A stretch of 64,000 nt of DNA, taken from positions 364,001 to 428,000 of the forward strand of contig VWND01000004.1 in NCBI GenBank assembly GCA_009599575.1, given 5' to 3'. The position numbers were made by a program, and so were the translations under genes. Positions 47,595 to 58,256 of this stretch are shown here, in pieces; the stretch's first letter is position 1, and each line of letters starts with the position of its first letter. Below the pieces are notes generated by a model. It was given only the letters and a program-made list of their open reading frames with translations. It was not told the DNA's origin and did not search any database. The stretch comes from Blumeriella jaapii (lineage: Eukaryota; Ascomycota; Leotiomycetes; Helotiales; Drepanopezizaceae).

Positions 47595-49471
47595 CTTACA
47601 AACCGAGCGGTTCAAGCCTTTCTTTCGCCGCTGTCTGCCTCCCTGCTACCCCCCAGCAGCGTGTCAACCACCCCACAAGCTGCAGCACGGCCAGGGCAGG
47701 GCAGGGCAGGCATGGATCGCCGCATCGCGGGCAAGGCAAGTCGGGAGAGAGGATGTCTTGGGAATAGGCGCGGTGAGAACGCACACCCAGGGTTGGTGGT
47801 GGTGGTGGTGGTGGTTGGATACCTACTTTTAGCTGTGTTGTGATGTCGTTCTTCTCACTCACTCACTCTCGCTTGAGCTTGAGCTTATCCGGGGAGGTGA
47901 CCTGGAGTCTTACGACGGGCATGCGAAAGCAAAAGGAGACGACGTTCGGTAGCACACGCCAGCTCGCAGATGACACCCACCGGTGGACCGGTCTGTAGCG
48001 ATCGATAGTTTACTCTAACGACGGTAGTGAGGGTTACATGTTTACATCAGCTTAATTATCATCGTGTTATTGTGAACCACCCCACCCATCTCAACTGTGC
48101 TATATCTACGATTGGAGATAATTTTTTTTGGACATGTACTGTAACATATCTGCATTGTTTCTAAGCATAGGGAATATAGCGTGAGCTGTAATAATACGAT
48201 CATGTAATTAATGATCTGCAATACGTTGAACACCCGGTCCACTCGATTCTCATCTTATCAGGACTGAGAAAGCAGGACCCACGAGTCCAAAGAATAAGCC
48301 GAATCTTGATTAAGTACTGTGCTGGAAGATCACTTCACAGTTAAGTAAAAGGAGCGATGAGCACGCGCAGAACCAAGTGTTTAGCGCCCCCGGAGGCGGT
48401 TGGGGCTGTGGCGCTCGATTGAGTATGAGCGCCATAGGCAACCGTGACAACACCACTTGCAATACCTTATGTGCGATTCTTTGACAGCCGAGGGCGCAGC
48501 CATGGCATTGTCGGGGTATCGTTCTTCTGACACGTTCATGATAGTGAACCAGCCGCCTGTCTCGCGTCGCGCAAGCGAGGACTGGAAGCCGGAGAGCCCA
48601 GGTACCCTCCTTCCTCTAATCTACAGTACGTAGCAAAAAGGAAGGGTTGAGAAAACGCCACGCCAGGACGAGACCAGCAGAGCAGTACAGTACTGTACCA
48701 TCAAGCAGTACAGTACTGTACTAACGATCTGAAAATCAAGCTCTCCACGGAACGTCTCACCAACACGTAGCCGAGCAAGCTGACCCGCTTGTGGACAACA
48801 GAACGGAAACGAGCAAGCGAGACTCAGGCGCACTCGTGTTGTCTGTTGCTCAGGCCCAAGCATCCGTTCGTGTGGTTGACGTTCCGCACAACTCCTACCG
48901 ACGAGAAGTAAGTAAGTACCTTATCTTGCCTGAGCGCTTTCCAACGGACGGCAAGCGCGCCAAAACCATAGACATACCTCTCCTTGATGCAGAGCGACTC
49001 GGCACCGACTCCGCTGTGGTTCACACGCACCACGGATTCACAATGGCCCGATGCCAGACACCGCGAACATCAGAGCAGAAAGGGTGCCAAAAAGCGGGTA
49101 TGTGAAATGGTTGTTGCGCGCTGATAATTAGGTAGGTAGTACACTGCACGACTGCCGCGGAACAAAGCACGGCGACACAGAGTCGTAAGGTTCATGCTCA
49201 TAAGCGCAAGATCGAAAAGACCAGCCGTACATACACACACATGTCGAGTTCTTGCTCAAGGTGGCGCAAGCCAAACAAGAAAGCCAGCACAGCACGCGAA
49301 ATTGACGCAGAAATACAATTCGTCAGGTGCGCCCTGCCATGCCTTCACTCCATTGACTCAGAGCCAAGACCCAGCAGCTCAAGCCGACATCCGACCACCT
49401 ATTCCCACAGCAAGGGGGGAGAGAAGTAGCAGTGAGCCACAGCTCACGCACGAGCGTGCCACCGAAACCAG
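47595..49471. other. Intergenic region, no gene recognised
   Basis: Balanced composition, between the satellite and the SCC3 3' end. It holds a GGGCA run (47,692-47,711), a GGT run (47,793-47,816), and paired GTACAGTACTGTAC motifs at about 48,683-48,722. Short open frames (for example 48,791-49,105) have no recognisable domain or conserved start context. Confidence 0.6.
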
Positions 49472-52400
49472 CTAGTCTCCCATGATTTCGTCCTCGTCTT
49501 CTTCCTCCGCGCCGTCGGCCGCCTCGCCCTCGCCCTCGCCCTCGGCGGGCTCTTCCGGCTCGTCTTCCAAGAGCTCACGTCGCCGTAGATCGTCAACCGT
49601 GCCCTCCTCAGGCTCCACATCCGCGAACGGGTCTTCCTCCTCTTCCTCGTCATCACCCTCTTCCACCACTTCCTTGCTCAGCGCAGCTTTCTTGCGCTCG
49701 GCCGCCGCCTGCTTCGCCTTGCTGTGATGGCTCTTCTTAGCCTTCGGCTTAGGTTCCTCGAGATGTGCGAGGACCTCCTTGAAGTTCTGACCCAGATTGG
49801 CTTTGTTGCGCAGAAGGCGCGCGCGGAGTTTGCCTTGGTGTCGGCCTTGATCGTCGATCACTTTGGCGATGATGCCGAGGACAAGCTTGCCCGTCAGCTC
49901 GCAGAGCTCCTTCTCGGCTGAAAGGCTTTCGGCCTGGCGCTCGTTGTCCGTGACGTCCTCGTCCACGTCTTCCTCGTCGGGCTCTTCGTCGACGTCCTCA
50001 GGCTCTTCTTCGTCGCCAGGCGCCGCGAGCTTTTTCTTGGCTTTCTTGGCAAACTGCTTTTCTAGGGCATCAAAGATGACCACTAATTCTTGGTGAGCGT
50101 CGGGCGAAATGTGCTGGACGAGGCTCAGGTAATGTTGATCATCGCTGGTCGGCTCATCAGTCTCGGGCCTCTCGATGTTTCCGAGAGTGCTGAACAGGAC
50201 GTGAACATCAAGCAGAGTTCCAGCTCCTATCAACCGCACTGGGTCGAGGGTCGATCGGGAGGAGAACGCGGCGGTCAGGTTGTTGATGAATTTTTCTTGC
50301 CACTCATGCAGATTGTCAATCTCGATATCAGGAACCTCGTCGCCAGCAGTGAGGGAGCTTGACAAGGCTCGCAGCTTCCACATAAAGTAAAACATGGCCG
50401 ACTTGATGGCAGACAAGACAAGATCATCTTCTCGAGCATCGACATCCTCGTCCTCGTTCGGGGCCTCAAACACGCCTCTGGCGATAATGTCAAGTAGAAT
50501 CACGATGGGCGGCGGATCGCGACTGTTCGCCGATGATTCTTCCAAGACTTCTACCGAGCTAGCGATGGTTGAAAGCTGCTCGAGCCGTGCAAGGTTGTGA
50601 GAAAGCGCCGTCAATAGCCGATCCGAGAGACTACCTCGAACAGAGACGTCGCCTGCCTTGTCAAGTTTTCGAAGAGAGCTCGCCGTATCCTCCCAGAGTG
50701 AAAGAACCTTGCTCTCGGCAATTTCCTCCAGCTCCTCGTGACCGCGGGCGTGCAAGAAGGCAGCGACTGCTTCAGCAAGAACACCCTTGTCTGCGTGCCC
50801 GTTAAACTGAGCACTGATTTCATCAAGCATCTGGGTGTAGACAGTAGCGTCTTGTCGTAGTTGTTGGAACACACTCAGGTCGAGAACATGCTCTAAGCGA
50901 AGTACGATGGTCACCGTCCTAGGATCTGCCCCAAATTTCTTCAGCAGACGTGGGATAAGGCCAGCTAGCCTGCGAGCGGCGTTCTCCTTTGCTTCTGTGA
51001 CCTCGGCCTTGGCGGCGGCGGTTCTGGCTTTGGATTTCCTCTGATCGATGTGTGCTAGATTGACCTTAACGACAGCGTTGAGAATCTCCAAAAGAACGTG
51101 TTCCTCCTGTTCAGTAGGCTTGAAACTGGCTCGGATGGCATCTTCGGCTTGGTTCTTGGTGGCAGCAGAAGTATGGTCGTACAGTAGATAGCCTGCCAAT
51201 ACCTCCCAATCATTGAGAACCGGGACCTTTTCGTAAAGAGACTGTGCCGCTAGCGTGAATCTCGTATCGGAGCCCTGGACGTCGATGAAGCCGAGAGCAA
51301 TCTCACTGGGCATTGAAGATTCGTCTTGATTGTCATAGCTCAGCAGACTTTCGGCAAGGCACTTGAGTTTGATCCAGCCAGCGCGAGGCCTGTCATACTC
51401 TTCGTCGTCATCAACGGCCAAGAGATCCTCGATCGCTTCCTCGCCTCCAAGCTCCTCCACTTTAGAATCGTAGAAATCGTTGACATTCTCGGCAAAGAAT
51501 CCTACGATCGTGTTGCGGACTTTGGGTTCCGAATCGAAAATAAGTCTCCCGATGGTATCGATATCGTCGGGCTCCAACATGCCAGCTTGCCGGATCAAAT
51601 CCATCAATTCTACCACTGCTGCTCTCACGTCAGGTTCTGAGTCCCGAGTAGCCATTTCAATGATGCGGGGTCGGAATCTTTCGAGGAAGTGACGCATGCC
51701 CGAGGGGCTCAGGGTCTCCATCAGTTTCTGTAGCTGCTTGATCACATCCAGTCGCATGGGGCCATGGATATCGGAGAGCATCCAGCCCATGTATCTCAGA
51801 TATGTACCATCAAAGAAGACACTCGGGAGCGTAAGCATCCACGTCCCTAACGCCTCGGCGCATTCCATTCGGATGTGCGGGTCAACGTCACGATATCTGT
51901 GAGTATAGACCGAGTCGAAGAGTCTAGAAATGCGGAGCTCTATGAATTCCTTGTTGTCCCGGTTGGTCTGCACCCGTTTTTGAAAGTCTGCAACTCGGGC
52001 CTTGTTTGCTCCCTTCTTCTTCTTACTCTCGGTTTCGAGCTGGCGCTGGACCTTGGCCGCTATCTCAATCTCGCCGTCCGCTACTCTGCACATAGCAGTG
52101 ACCATTGTCAAGGCGACGAGAGTTGCGGTGTGGCGAAAAGGCCTTAGCGCCGATGAAGACAGACTGGAGATCCACATGTCAATATTCTCTATCAGAGGCT
52201 TCTCGCGATAGAGGATACCAGTGGCGTGCATTGTTTCTATCAGCTTGTCGAAGAAGTCGATCAGCCGTTCTCGGAAAGCGATGCCACTTTTCGCCTTCGA
52301 CGTGAGGGGATAGGTAGTGATGTTGTTCTGACAAGGGTTAGCACACGATGGACTTAAGCCGTGTGGGCACACCAACCGCCTGATGTTCGACTTGAATGTC

Positions 52401-53102
52401 CTCCAGCTTGCCGGCCACATTATCGTCATCTCCAATATCATCGCTTGAGATCTCGACCGTGCAACCTGCGCTCCTCAGGACCATGTTGACCAAATCAGCC
52501 AGCGTGGCGAAGTTGTCTGCTTCGTAGCGGGCCAGCCATCGCGTCGCAACATCCTCGCAGCATCACCGCTGGTAAAGACATCGGCTGAGTCTCAGTTAGC
52601 AAGAATCCGCGACGCGACGAGGGCAGGAAGGGCGCATACCATACAGTCCCTCAGCATCCTCATCTGCGATCGCCACGCGCTTAGCCGCAGTTTTCCTCGG
52701 TTGGGCAGGGAGTTTGACGGCGAGAGGCTCGTCGTGCGGCGCATCGCCATTGACCTTTGCTTTCTTCGCGGCGGGCTTCTTGGCTTTTGCTCTGGGCCTC
52801 GCAGCCTTCTTCCTCCTGGTCTCTTGGAATTCTTCCTCTTCGGCGCTCTCAGCCTCCTCGGGACTGTCTTCCTCTTCCTCGTCGATTTCCGACGCGTCCT
52901 CCTCTCCCTCTCCGTCTTCCTCCGCCGTCCTTTTTCTCTTGGAGTTCGCCGACCCCGCTTGCGAGGACGGCGCCGCGTCCGGGACGAACTTCTGGGGGAC
53001 CTTGGTGGCGCGTCCTGACTTGCGCCGGGTTCCTGACGCGACGGGAGAGCTGGCGACGTCGTTGTTGGAGATATCCATGAGGGGCGTTCGGCGGTTCCTC
53101 AT
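49472..53102 (-). CDS. scc3: Cohesin subunit SCC3/STAG (stromal antigen family)
   Basis: Nuclear cohesin subunit that binds the kleisin and holds sister chromatids. Exons: 53,102-52,640, 52,584-52,377 and 52,327-49,472 (TAG). Intron 1 (52,585-52,639) has GTATGC, GCTAAC and CAG; intron 2 (52,328-52,376) has GTTGGT, GCTAAC and TTGTCAG. The start is the first ATG in frame (MRNRRTPLMD); the frame stays open upstream only as far as a GTG. Predicted about 1,175 residues, normal for fungi. N-terminus: basic, RRKSGR, then an acidic Glu/Asp block and Lys-rich tract (residues 30-150). STAG domain about residues 230-310. Stromalin conservative domain about 361-429 (YTHRYRDVDPHIRMECAEAL). The acidic tail ends DEDEIMGD. 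Exon 2 needs one extra base near 52,553-52,556 to stay in frame: either a sequence error or a real lesion. Confidence 0.92.
52328..52376 (-). other. SCC3 intron 2
   Basis: 49 bp. Donor GTTGGT (non-standard but the only phase-compatible GT), branch TGCTAAC, acceptor TTGTCAG. It joins EDIQVEHQA to NNITTYPL in phase 0. Confidence 0.8.
52585..52639 (-). other. SCC3 intron 1
   Basis: 55 bp. Donor GTATGC, branch GCTAAC (52,595-52,600), acceptor CTCAG. Exon 1 ends in phase 1. The downstream exon then reads ADVFTSGDAAR before the frame slips. Confidence 0.75.
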
Positions 53103-53550
53103 TGACACATTGGACGCGACGGGGAGATGTAGAGTTGAAGGGCGGCGGATGGTCGTTGGCGGTTGGTCGTTGGCGGTTGGCACGTAAATCGCGGCTGTTT
53201 TCTTTGGGCGCGCGACAGCGACAGCGACAGGAGCAAGTCGCGATCCGGGAGAAGCGAAATGGTGGATGCCGTTGCAGCCTGAGGCACTCTCGAGGAAAAG
53301 ATCACGTGCAGGTCGGCCTCACTCCCATTCTCTGTTCCATCTCCCTTCTCCCTCACAACTTCGTCTCCCACATTCACGTTACACCATGCTGTCGTCCGGG
53401 AAGCTTTCCATCATTCGTCGCTCCAGATAGCCAGCGGCTCTGGCTACCACCCCTTCTCAAAGCATGTCCCGATGACACACGACTCCGTTTCTTTTGGAAG
53501 CGCCAACGCCGATGCCAGACTCATCGATGTAGCACGTCTCTTCTGATGCC
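53103..53550. promoter_or_regulatory. Shared upstream region of SCC3 and ureD
   Basis: 448 bp between the divergent start codons. It contains a repeated GGTTGGTCGTTGGC segment (53,153-53,180) and a GCGACAGCGACAGCGACAG run (53,210-53,230). No TATA box stands out. It must hold both promoters if no other start sites exist. Confidence 0.6.
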
Positions 53551-54540
53551 ATGAACTCTCCGTTCCCCAAGTCCGCCTCTGCTCCCGGAGAGGGACGTCT
53601 GGTTGTCCAACTACTCCCCCAGAACGCCTCTGGCCTGTCTACCATCTCGTTCCAGTACCCCTTGAAGCTCATATCGCCCTCGCCCTCCGCCGACCAGAAG
53701 AGTGTCCTGGTCTTCCTCCTGACCTATGGTGGCGGGCTCGTGGGGGGGGATCAGGTCCATCTCGTCATTGATGTGGAGAGCGAGGCTCGTCTCAGTCTCG
53801 TCACGCAAGGCCACACGAAGATCTTCAAGTCTCCATCGCGCGGCGTGGTGACCCGTCAGCAGCTGGAGGTCCGCATCGCGACAGGCGCCGCCGTCTGCCT
53901 GCTTCCCGATCCCGTGCAGCCTTTCGGAGCCAGTGTCTACGAGCAGACTCAGAAGTTCCATGTCGTCGAAGGTGGGAATCTGTGCCTTCTCGACTGGTTG
54001 TCCGAAGGCCGCACGGCCCGGGGAGAGGACTGGGATCTGCGAGCCTGGAGAGGGAGAAACGAAGTGTGGCTGGTAGGAGATGGCCACCAGGCTTCGCGAC
54101 TGCTGCTGAGGGACAACGTTATTCTGGAGGGCGATGCCCCCGGGGCCGTGGAGAAACATCTGAAGAGGAACATGAACGGTTTAGGCATTTTCGGCACTTT
54201 CATCCTGAGAGGTCCCTTGATGGAGTCTCTGGCAGGTTTCTTCCTTTCCGAATTTGCAGCACTGCCCCGGATCGGTGCCCGGGATTTCCGATCTCAAGAA
54301 ACCGTAGAGAGCGACAGTGGAGCCATCGTATCCAGGCTTGAGTCTTGGAGAGCAGCCCGGTTGAAGCAAGAGACGAGCGACGGTGTCTTGTGGTCGGCTG
54401 CTAGGATCCGAGGATGCCTCATCGTCAAATTTGGCGCCTCTACGGTGGAAGGCGGACGTACCTGGATAGGAAGCATGATCAAAGAAGAAGGCTCGATATC
54501 GCAAGAGTTTGGTGAAGATTCCATGATGTGCGTTCGTTGA
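53551..54540 (+). CDS. ureD: Urease accessory protein UreD
   Basis: Cytosolic chaperone that, with UreF and UreG, inserts nickel into urease. A single exon of 329 residues, in the usual range. Family landmarks: GEGRLVVQLL near residue 14; LLTYGGGLVGGD (about 56-67); LVTQGHTKIFKS (82-93); LPDPVQPFGASVYEQ (117-131); LDWLSEGRTARGEDW (146-160); LRDNVILEG (185-193). The C-terminal EFGEDSMMCVR matches the usual ending. The ATG has an acceptable context (GATGCCATGAAC) and no ATG precedes it in frame nearby. It is divergent from SCC3; ureF, ureG and urease are not in the window. Confidence 0.93.
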   Translation: MNSPFPKSASAPGEGRLVVQLLPQNASGLSTISFQYPLKLISPSPSADQKSVLVFLLTYGGGLVGGDQVHLVIDVESEARLSLVTQGHTKIFKSPSRGVVTRQQLEVRIATGAAVCLLPDPVQPFGASVYEQTQKFHVVEGGNLCLLDWLSEGRTARGEDWDLRAWRGRNEVWLVGDGHQASRLLLRDNVILEGDAPGAVEKHLKRNMNGLGIFGTFILRGPLMESLAGFFLSEFAALPRIGARDFRSQETVESDSGAIVSRLESWRAARLKQETSDGVLWSAARIRGCLIVKFGASTVEGGRTWIGSMIKEEGSISQEFGEDSMMCVR

Positions 54541-54747
54541 CGCTCGCGGGCACCTCCGCCTTGATTGGGATGTTCAACGCGGAATGCCTCGAGGACTTGT
54601 TCGACGGACAGCAAGTTCAGACAGGGGATTGTGTATGCCAGAATCCCAAGATTTTAGTCCTCAAATGTCGGAAATACTTATTTATGCCCATTGTTCAGCC
54701 TCCGTCTGTGACACAATCCCGTCTCTATAAATCCCAAGCTTCTTCTG

Positions 54748-54750
<3 letters not shown>
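54541..54750. other. ureD 3' flank
   Basis: 210 bp between the ureD stop and the LINE fragment; likely 3' UTR. No polyadenylation signal is certain. Confidence 0.5.
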
Positions 54751-54778
<28 letters not shown>

Positions 54779-54890
54779 AATGATAATGATGATATCGTTT
54801 AACGTCTAGAAAGGCCAGTGAAACAACGCAACCTCACGCCTCCCTCCCACAGGGCATTGAAAAAACGTGCTAAGCTGCGGATTTCCACAT
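54751..54890 (-). mobile_element. 5'-truncated LINE 3' end with GAT-repeat tail
   Basis: On the minus strand: GCTTAGCACGT, GTGGGAGGGAGGCGTGAGG, TTTCACTGGCC, TAGACGTTAAACGATATC, then ATC/ATT triplets (54,751-54,795 on plus as GAT/AAT). These match the LINE end at 9,124-9,205 closely, including GTTTCACTG. The left limit is the triplet tail; the right limit is uncertain and I found no clear target duplication, so it may be old. Confidence 0.82.
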
Positions 54891-57627
54891 ACCGTACATG
54901 AGAGACCTCGAGAAGACTTCTTTCTATCCGTGTAACCGCGGACAGCTGCATTGATCGCCGTGCCGTGCCGACCGTGCCGACTCTCTCGTTCTCGCATGAG
55001 CAGTATACATACGGTGTACTGTACATGCACGTTCGAACTTCGGAGGAAAAGACGCCATGGCATTTCGCGAGCGCGGCTGGCCATACCCCCCTCCCTCTCT
55101 TGCATGTGGCGTGGAAACATCCCAAGGCATAGGTAGGTAGGTTCACAGGCCCAGAACTGTACTGTACTGTACTGTACTGTAGATAGGTACGGTATCATGA
55201 TGATGCCGCTATCCGCCCGCAAATCGCAACTTCGCGAGCACTTCGGATCAGGCAACTCGTCCTCGATAAAAACAGCTTGCATTATATGCTTCACTTTTGA
55301 AAAATGATCTCGGATTCCGGCTTGGGATGCTGTAGCTACCTACTTTTGTGTTTCATTTCTCTCGTTCCTTTCCATGCTGTTGCGTGAGATCATTTCTTTG
55401 CGCAGAGAGGAAGATGGATGGAAAAGGATTACTGACCCTAGTGATGGTGATTATTCACGCCATGCTGTTATTCGGTTTTGTGTTCTCAGCTCTGTCGAAA
55501 GTCTTCAGTGGCATCTTAAATAGAATTCTAGGTTTTTTTTTTCTTTTTCTTTTCTTTTATTTTCTTTTCTCACATCTATCGAAACCCAATACTTACGCCA
55601 AACAATACTTATACTGCACATCGAAGCTTTCCTTCCACCTTCCACCTGGCTTGCTACATTTCTTTTTCAAGTTGGAAACTGGCTCCACCATGAATTGATG
55701 TGTATATTCAATCGAAGAAAACAACTAGCGGTAGAGGCAGTGACTAAGCTGGTTCTACCAGCAATGCGTTCGAGTCAAACGCTTTAGTATATAAGCGACA
55801 AGGCAAAAGGCGACTGGAAAAGACGCAATCTGCGAGATGCTCTTGTATGCCAATACCGTTCTGTCGAGAAAAACTTTCTGCCTGATTGTATCATTGATGC
55901 GGAAACCGAGCATATGATGTTTTGATCTGGAATCTTTGCAGCCCAAATCTAGCTCTGGTAAAGGAGTATCAGGAATGGAAAAGCTAGCTCTTGGAAGAGC
56001 GCACTATCTCGCGTTTTAAAGGATGGGCTTGGATTCTTTCTCGCAGCCTTGTTGTATTGGCGAAGAAGATGTATTATTGCTATTGTTATTGAGGTTGATA
56101 TCGAAAATAAATAGCTGCTGTCATCTTACCCAGTGCTGACAAATCTATGGGTACTGGGAATCATAACCAAGTTTGATAAATCTTCTGAAACCAACCATTT
56201 ATGTTATGCAGTTGATACCAAAGCTTTTAATTTTTCAAGCTAGTAGGTGTTTTTTTCTTCTCAAATGCTAGATGAACAGCATCCACTCTTCCGTTTTTTA
56301 CAATCCAATTATTCCACCATTCAAGGCGTGAACATGGGTCAGGAGTTACGAACCGGTGTACATTGGAAACCACTTAATCAAGGTAGCTTGCTAGAGGTGT
56401 GGGTGGTACTGATAATTTTCAAGATTAGCATTGTCAATTTTCTTGGTATCGAGAAACCAAAATGGATACTTAATAAGTCTTAATTATCTCTTGTAAGATA
56501 AAATTACTGATAGCAAAAGACCAATATCAAATGCTTTAATTATTCAGCTTGTTTGTACTTTTACCTCTCGTCCTAAACAGATAGCACTAACTACGTTGTG
56601 GTCTGGTTCGGAAACCTCTGACAAATCTATTTGTGTGAAGAGTTGTGAACGGGTGCAAACGGGAATATGTAGTGCGCTTTATCGAAGTACTTAGTTGGCA
56701 AGCGAGAGGGATATGTTTACGGGAGCCGTGGCACAGCCCATTGAAGAACAAGTACTCAAGCAAAAGAGAGGGTTTTCGTTTGTGAAACGGGATTGCTTGG
56801 GAGAAGCTGGATCTTGGATCTTGTTGATCGAGCAAGAAGTATGATAGTGATGTGGAAATACGGGGCGAAGAAAACTTCTTCAGAGAAGACAGTTCTTCCA
56901 GTATTCCTTGGATACGAGGGCCTTTCTCGTCGTGAAAGCAAAACATCAGGATTCTGAATCTAATTGAACAACACAGTCCCAACTGGGAAATCAGTCCGAG
57001 GTTCGGGGTGCAGAAGCAACAGGGGGACGACAGGGGGTGATCCCGTTCCCACTCGCCAGCTCGCGTGCCCAGCGTGGCACTATCATGCCGGCCCCTGGAA
57101 TGACGAACCAATGCCGGCGACCAAATCTGGGGAAGAGCCACAAGGAAGGTTGTGCCACTTGTGACTTGTGACGGCTTGGTCCCTGCAGCACGAGGCTCGG
57201 GGCTCGGTCGGGAGAGATGGAGAAGTTGCGCTGCGAGGGAACGGGACACCGATGCAAGGCTGAGAGATGGAAATCTAAGACCAAGTAAGAACAACGAAAA
57301 CAGATGAAGAGCACGAGATAGGGAACATAGAGAAAGGGGAACTTTGGGGGTTTGGGGGTTTGGGGAGGTGGGGGAGAAGAGAGCATACATGAGTCGTCGC
57401 GGCAGCAGGACATTCCTATGACTGTGCATCAGCATAATCGCCAACCTGGCCATGAGTCGGGGTGGTGGCATGTGGTGAGGTACCGATGCCCGGGATCCCG
57501 GACCTGCAATCGAGACGGTCGTTGGGCATCTCGACAAGGGCAGGCTCCGGCATCACCAGATTTTCGGCCTCGGCTTGCGTCTGGATGTATGCGGACGTGA
57601 GGGCGAGAGGTGAGCATTGGCATGGAG
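54891..57627. other. Intergenic region, no gene recognised
   Basis: Contains a run of five ACTGT units at 55,156-55,180, T-rich and A-rich stretches from 55,500 to 56,600, and more GC-rich DNA from 57,000. Open frames exist (55,348-55,698 plus, hydrophobic; 57,537-56,587 minus, 316 codons, low complexity), but none has a domain I recognise. Confidence 0.55.
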
Positions 57628-57695
57628 TGGGAAGGGGGGGAGGGGGGGGAGGGGGAAGGGGGGAGGAGGAGGAGGAGGAGGAGAAGAAGATGGAG
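57628..57695. repeat. G-rich tract (possible G-quadruplex)
   Basis: Several runs of 5-8 G separated by A or AA, followed by a GGA triplet run. It lies about 600 bp upstream of the choline sulfatase start. Confidence 0.7.
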
Positions 57696-57883
57696 ATGGA
57701 CATGGAGAAGCTGAGCGGTGGGCGGTGGGCGGTGCACGTGACGAGTGAGTGATGCCCGATGCGGCAAAGTGTCGATCGAATCACGAAATCCCGTCCGCAA
57801 TCACAACATGCCGGCCTCACGCTCCCCCACATCCATCCTGGGGCAACTTAGCGCTTGCTGGGATCGAGTCGCATCTCCTTAAG

Positions 57884-58000
57884 TGTTCTTCTTCTTTTCG
57901 TTTCCTCTTCCTTTTCTTGTCCTCTTTTCTTCCTTCTCCCTCTTCCTCTCCCTCCCCTTCTCCCTCTTCTTCTCCCTCTTCCTCCTGGTCTCTCTCACCG
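57884..58000 (+). promoter_or_regulatory. Long pyrimidine tract upstream of choline sulfatase
   Basis: About 115 bp made almost only of C and T (CTTCTT, CCTCTTCC, CTCCCTCTT). Such tracts sit just upstream of transcription starts in many filamentous fungi, which places the start at about 58,000-58,030. Confidence 0.65.
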
Positions 58001-58036
58001 CGTCGAGTCTCGCAAAGCAAAGAAAAGCAAAACAAA

Positions 58037-58101
58037 CCAATCCATAGCAAACCAATCCAAACCAATCCAAACCAAAGCACAGCAATCTAATCCAATCCAA
58101 T
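58037..58101 (+). promoter_or_regulatory. Array of five CCAAT boxes
   Basis: CCAAT at 58,037, 58,052, 58,062, 58,092 and 58,097, within AACCAATCCA units. CCAAT is the site of the fungal HAP/CBF complex. The array lies between the pyrimidine tract and the ATG, so it may fall in the 5' UTR; whether it is bound is unknown. Confidence 0.6.
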
Positions 58102-58256
58102 TCAATCCAACTCCTTGCTTATTCTTCTTCTTCCTCTTCTCCTGCTTGCCTACCTATTCACATCATCTTCACCAGCCACTTAGTAAACAGTGCTTTCTGC
58201 AAAAGCCTCCTCAGATATCAACCACCACAAAGAAACGAGCAAACCGAGCCCCGATC

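Noticed and set aside
48791..49105. 104-codon open frame between the satellite and SCC3
   Set aside because: No domain, and overlapping frames on the other strand are as long.
55348..55698. 116-codon hydrophobic open frame
   Set aside because: Composition follows a T-rich tract; there is no recognisable family and no supporting context.
56587..57537. 316-codon open frame on the minus strand
   Set aside because: No domain, Ser/Pro/Leu-rich low-complexity composition, overlapped by other open frames, and covers sequence with promoter-like features upstream of choline sulfatase. Kept only as a remote possibility.
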